Shown in pieces: positions 61,912 through 64,000 of a stretch of 64,000 nucleotides of DNA. The stretch covers positions 1 to 64,000 of the forward strand of contig NZ_PYAL01000001.1 of assembly GCF_004121055.1 (NCBI RefSeq), written 5' to 3'. The position numbers and the translations under genes are program-made. The notes below the pieces were generated by a model, which worked only from the letters and a program-made list of their open reading frames with translations, searched no databases and had not been told where the DNA came from. Every line of letters begins with the position of its first letter. Position 1 is the stretch's first letter. Source of the DNA: Achromobacter aloeverae. GTDB lineage: Bacteria > Pseudomonadota > Gammaproteobacteria > Burkholderiales > Burkholderiaceae_B.

Positions 61912-62001
61912 TAATCCCCGATGGCGTCCGGGCGGCGTGCATCTCGACGGCGAACGGTGGACAATGGCGGTCCCGCACTTGATTCCCCACGGAGCCAGCT
62001 T

Positions 62002-62973
62002 ATGAAAGCCGTTGTCGTCACGGAAGAGGGTTTGTCCTTGCAGGATGTGCCGGTGCCGGCCGTCGGCCCCTGCGATGTATTGGTCCGGGTGCATGCGTCC
62101 TCGCTCAATCGCGCGGACCTGACCGTGGCGTCGGGACACCGGCACGGGAGCGTTGGCGGGCCCGGCACCATACCGGGCATGGAATGGGCGGGCGTCGTCG
62201 AGGCTGTCGGGGCGGAGGTCACGGGATTCGCTCCCGGCGATCGCGTCATGGCCTCGGGCAAAAGCGGCTACGCCGAGTACGCGGTGACCGACTACGGGCG
62301 TGTGTCCCTGCTGCCCGACCCTCGCATGGATTTCGCCCAGGCGGCCGTGCTGCCTGTTGCGCTGCAAACCATGCACGACGCCATCGTGACCAATGGCCGC
62401 CTGCAGCGCGGCGAGGCGGTGCTGATCCAGGGCGCCAGCAGCGGCGTCGGCCTGATGGGGCTGCAAATCGCCAAGGCCATGGGGGCGGGGCTGGTGATCG
62501 GATCGTCGACCCATGCCGGCCGCCGCGCCCAGCTGGCCGACTTCGGCGCGGATCTTGCCCTGGACACCAGCGACGCCGGCTGGGTGGATGCCGTTCTCCA
62601 GGCGACGGATCAACGAGGGGTGAACCTCATCGTCGACCAGGTCTCGGGCCCTGTCATGAATGACAATATGCGGGCGACAGCCCTGTGCGGCCGTATCGTG
62701 AACGTGGGTCGCCTGGGCGGCAGCCAGGCGCCCTTCGACTTCGACTTGCACGCCCTGCGACGCATCCAATATATCGGCGTCACCTTTCGCACGCGCAACG
62801 TGGAGGAAGTCCGCGAGATCACCCGTCGGATGGCGGCCGACCTGTGGCCCCTGCTCCAGGCCGGCAAGCTGGGCCTGCCCATCGCCAAGGACTTTCCCCT
62901 CGGCGATGCGGCCGCCGCGTTGGCCTTCATGAAAGAGAATCGCCACTTCGGCAAGATCCTGCTAAGGCCATAG
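62002..62973 (+). CDS. Zinc-free MDR oxidoreductase (quinone oxidoreductase-like)
   Basis: From ATG 62002, with GGAG eight bases upstream, the product has 323 residues. It shows the medium-chain dehydrogenase layout of the quinone-reductase type: MKAVVVTEEGLSLQDVPVPAVGPCDVLVRVHASSLNRADLTV, GMEWAGVVEAVGAEVTGFAPGDRVMA and a Rossmann motif VLIQGASSGVGLMGLQIAKAMGA. The zinc ligands of alcohol dehydrogenases are absent. It probably uses NADPH and is the last gene of the Bug-ComA-TauD run. Confidence 0.9.
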   Translation: MKAVVVTEEGLSLQDVPVPAVGPCDVLVRVHASSLNRADLTVASGHRHGSVGGPGTIPGMEWAGVVEAVGAEVTGFAPGDRVMASGKSGYAEYAVTDYGRVSLLPDPRMDFAQAAVLPVALQTMHDAIVTNGRLQRGEAVLIQGASSGVGLMGLQIAKAMGAGLVIGSSTHAGRRAQLADFGADLALDTSDAGWVDAVLQATDQRGVNLIVDQVSGPVMNDNMRATALCGRIVNVGRLGGSQAPFDFDLHALRRIQYIGVTFRTRNVEEVREITRRMAADLWPLLQAGKLGLPIAKDFPLGDAAAALAFMKENRHFGKILLRP

Positions 62974-63060
62974 CCAAAGGTAGCGCGCTGACACATTTGT
63001 ATTAAATTTGGCGCCCGATCCGTCCCTTTGCGCGACCGGGCACGCTCGCGTATCACCCGA

Positions 63061-63124
63061 AAAAGAGAAGTAATCTTCTCTTTTTTGTGAGTTTTTTATA
63101 AAAAGAGAAGTTTGCTTCTCTTTT
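63061..63124 (+). promoter_or_regulatory. Two perfect tandem palindromes upstream of the hipB-like gene
   Basis: AAAAGAGAAG-TAAT-CTTCTCTTTT (63061-63084) and AAAAGAGAAG-TTTG-CTTCTCTTTT (63101-63124) have identical ten-base arms, with centres 40 bases apart. They probably are operators for the XRE repressor encoded next, with a TATAAA box at 63097-63102 between them. Each would also form a hairpin with a T-run, so the first may terminate the preceding operon. Confidence 0.7.
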
Positions 63125-63150
63125 ACGGGCGAGAGCAGTATCCTTTCCAT

Positions 63151-63444
63151 ATGGAAAGAATACTGCCCCGCTCTCTCGATCCCTTGGTCCAGGCGCTCAT
63201 CCAGTGCCGCAAGGAACAGCGCGTTTCGCAAGCCGATCTGGCTGAGGCCGCCGGCATTACCCGGCGCGCGCTTGTTGCTATCGAGAACAACGCCAGCGAT
63301 CCGACGTTGGGCACATTGCGCGCCCTCTTTACGGCGCTTGGCCATGACATTCTTGCGCGCCCCTTCGAGTCCGCGCCCACGCTTGACGATATCCTTCGCG
63401 AGAACGACCGGGGATATGGCAGCAAAGCGGAGCCGGACGCATGA
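63151..63444 (+). CDS. HipB-like XRE-family repressor/antitoxin
   Basis: From ATG 63151 the protein has 97 residues. It has a Cro/C1 HTH: LVQALIQCRKEQRVSQADLAEAAGITRRALVAIENNASDPTLGTLRALFTALGHDI, then an acidic tail. HipB-type proteins bind operators and neutralise HipA. The stop overlaps the start of the HipA-like gene (ATGA, 63441-63444). The start codon region also contains a TTTCCATATGGAAA palindrome. Confidence 0.85.
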   Translation: MERILPRSLDPLVQALIQCRKEQRVSQADLAEAAGITRRALVAIENNASDPTLGTLRALFTALGHDILARPFESAPTLDDILRENDRGYGSKAEPDA

Positions 63445-64000
63445 AACTCGATGTGTACGTTCAACATCGCCTCGCAGGCACGCTCGATCAGACAGGGATA
63501 GGACGCTTTGTCTTTACCTACCTGCCGGATACGCCGCGCGAGTTGGCGGTATCCCTGCTGATGCCCGTGCGTCCCGAAAGCTGGATCAGTCCGATACTGC
63601 ATCCCGTTTTCCAGGTTTCCCTGCCCGAGGGCGCGCTGCGACAGATCATCGAACGCATTTTTGCGAAGAAGTTCGAGCGATTCGGCGATATGGAGCTACT
63701 TGCCGTTTCGGGAGAAAACCTGGTCGGCCAGGTGCAAGTCGTCCCGCATGGAGAGACGCCCGCAAATCGCAGTACGGGGGATACGCTGGTGCATCTTCTG
63801 TCCGTCGATGTAAAGGTGCTGGTCGATCACTATCTGGGAGAAAGTGCGCACGAGTCGGGTGTCTCTGGAGGACTGCCAAAATTCCTGGCGCGCAGCCCCA
63901 TCGAGGCCGAAGGGGGCCGGGCCACATTGCCCTTGGACAAGTGGATCGTGAAGCTCAACGATCCTGACCATCCCTACATTGTCCTGCTGGAGCATTTCGG
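63441..64000 (+). CDS. HipA-like kinase, 3' partial at window edge
   Basis: The frame is open from ATG 63441 to the end of the window (186 codons seen). It begins MKLDVYVQHRLAGTLDQTGIGRFVFTYLPD (HipA N-terminal barrel), followed by LPEGALRQIIERIF, MELLAVSGENLVGQVQV, the SGVSGGLPKFLA segment (HipA: SGVQPK) and WIVKLNDPDHPYIVLLEHFG, all in HipA order. The kinase catalytic Asp lies beyond the window. HipA kinases phosphorylate glutamyl-tRNA synthetase or related targets and cause growth arrest. Confidence 0.85.
   Translation, partial: MKLDVYVQHRLAGTLDQTGIGRFVFTYLPDTPRELAVSLLMPVRPESWISPILHPVFQVSLPEGALRQIIERIFAKKFERFGDMELLAVSGENLVGQVQVVPHGETPANRSTGDTLVHLLSVDVKVLVDHYLGESAHESGVSGGLPKFLARSPIEAEGGRATLPLDKWIVKLNDPDHPYIVLLEHF

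Noticed and set aside
1-64000. tRNA, rRNA, CRISPR arrays, complete insertion sequences
   Set aside because: No cloverleaf-like sequence, rRNA stretch, regularly spaced repeat or transposase frame was recognised on either strand.

Overview
The window is GC-rich and looks like a chromosomal segment of a metabolically versatile betaproteobacterium of the Alcaligenaceae (Bordetella/Achromobacter type). The basis is its content: four orphan Bug-type (tripartite tricarboxylate family) solute receptors, many LysR regulators, two branched-chain-amino-acid-type (Liv) ABC importers, CaiB/acyl-CoA dehydrogenase/MaoC blocks and a TccC-like RHS protein. No rRNA, tRNA or CRISPR array was seen. The genus assignment is inference from gene content.

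Layout. 1-2303: 3' part of an RHS/TccC-like protein with an unrecognised C-terminal tip. 2350-8614: ordinary accessory genes (EamA permease, alpha/beta-hydrolase-fold protein without a nucleophile serine, LysR, lipocalin-like protein, GAF/PucR regulator). 8806-16698: a likely operon of SDR, Liv-type importer, BKACE (beta-keto-acid cleavage) enzyme and a second SDR, consistent with uptake and cleavage of a beta-hydroxy/keto acid. 16797-29565: a worn accessory patch with a zeta-toxin-like kinase and small partner, a frameshifted DJ-1/PfpI gene beside an ABC-ATPase scrap, a GlxA-type regulator, an MscS channel, a P-type ATPase fused to a hemerythrin domain, an FRG protein, a truncated carbonic anhydrase, a frameshifted CheB-like gene, a response regulator, a KaiC-like ATPase and a scrap of an ars operon. 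29566-42709: Bug receptor and LysR, hydantoinase/oxoprolinase HyuA-HyuB, then a minus-strand Liv importer (fused LivHM) co-transcribed with a FrdA-like flavoprotein and a 2Fe-2S partner.

42943-46193 is a compact arsenic operon (ArsR, a collapsed ArsI-like gene, ArsC fused to an acetyltransferase, ArsH, an MFS permease). Just after it, at 46226-46253, lies a sequence that closely matches the XerCD dif site, so the window may include the replication terminus. 46375-57063 holds a CoA-dependent catabolic region (MmgE/PrpD, Bug receptors, AtuA and its C-terminal partner, enoyl-CoA hydratase, two MaoC proteins, acyl-CoA dehydrogenase, CaiB-type CoA transferase, TetR). 57110-62973 is a LysR gene divergent from a Bug receptor, ComA-like, SDR, TauD-like dioxygenase and MDR-oxidoreductase cluster. 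63061-64000 begins a HipB/HipA-type pair behind two perfect tandem palindromes.

Most intact genes sit in substrate-specific blocks, each with its own regulator, receptor and a few enzymes. The degraded genes concentrate in 17-30 kb. At least three show what look like single-base deletions, so either gene decay or sequencing error must be considered there. Positions and residue counts were read by hand.
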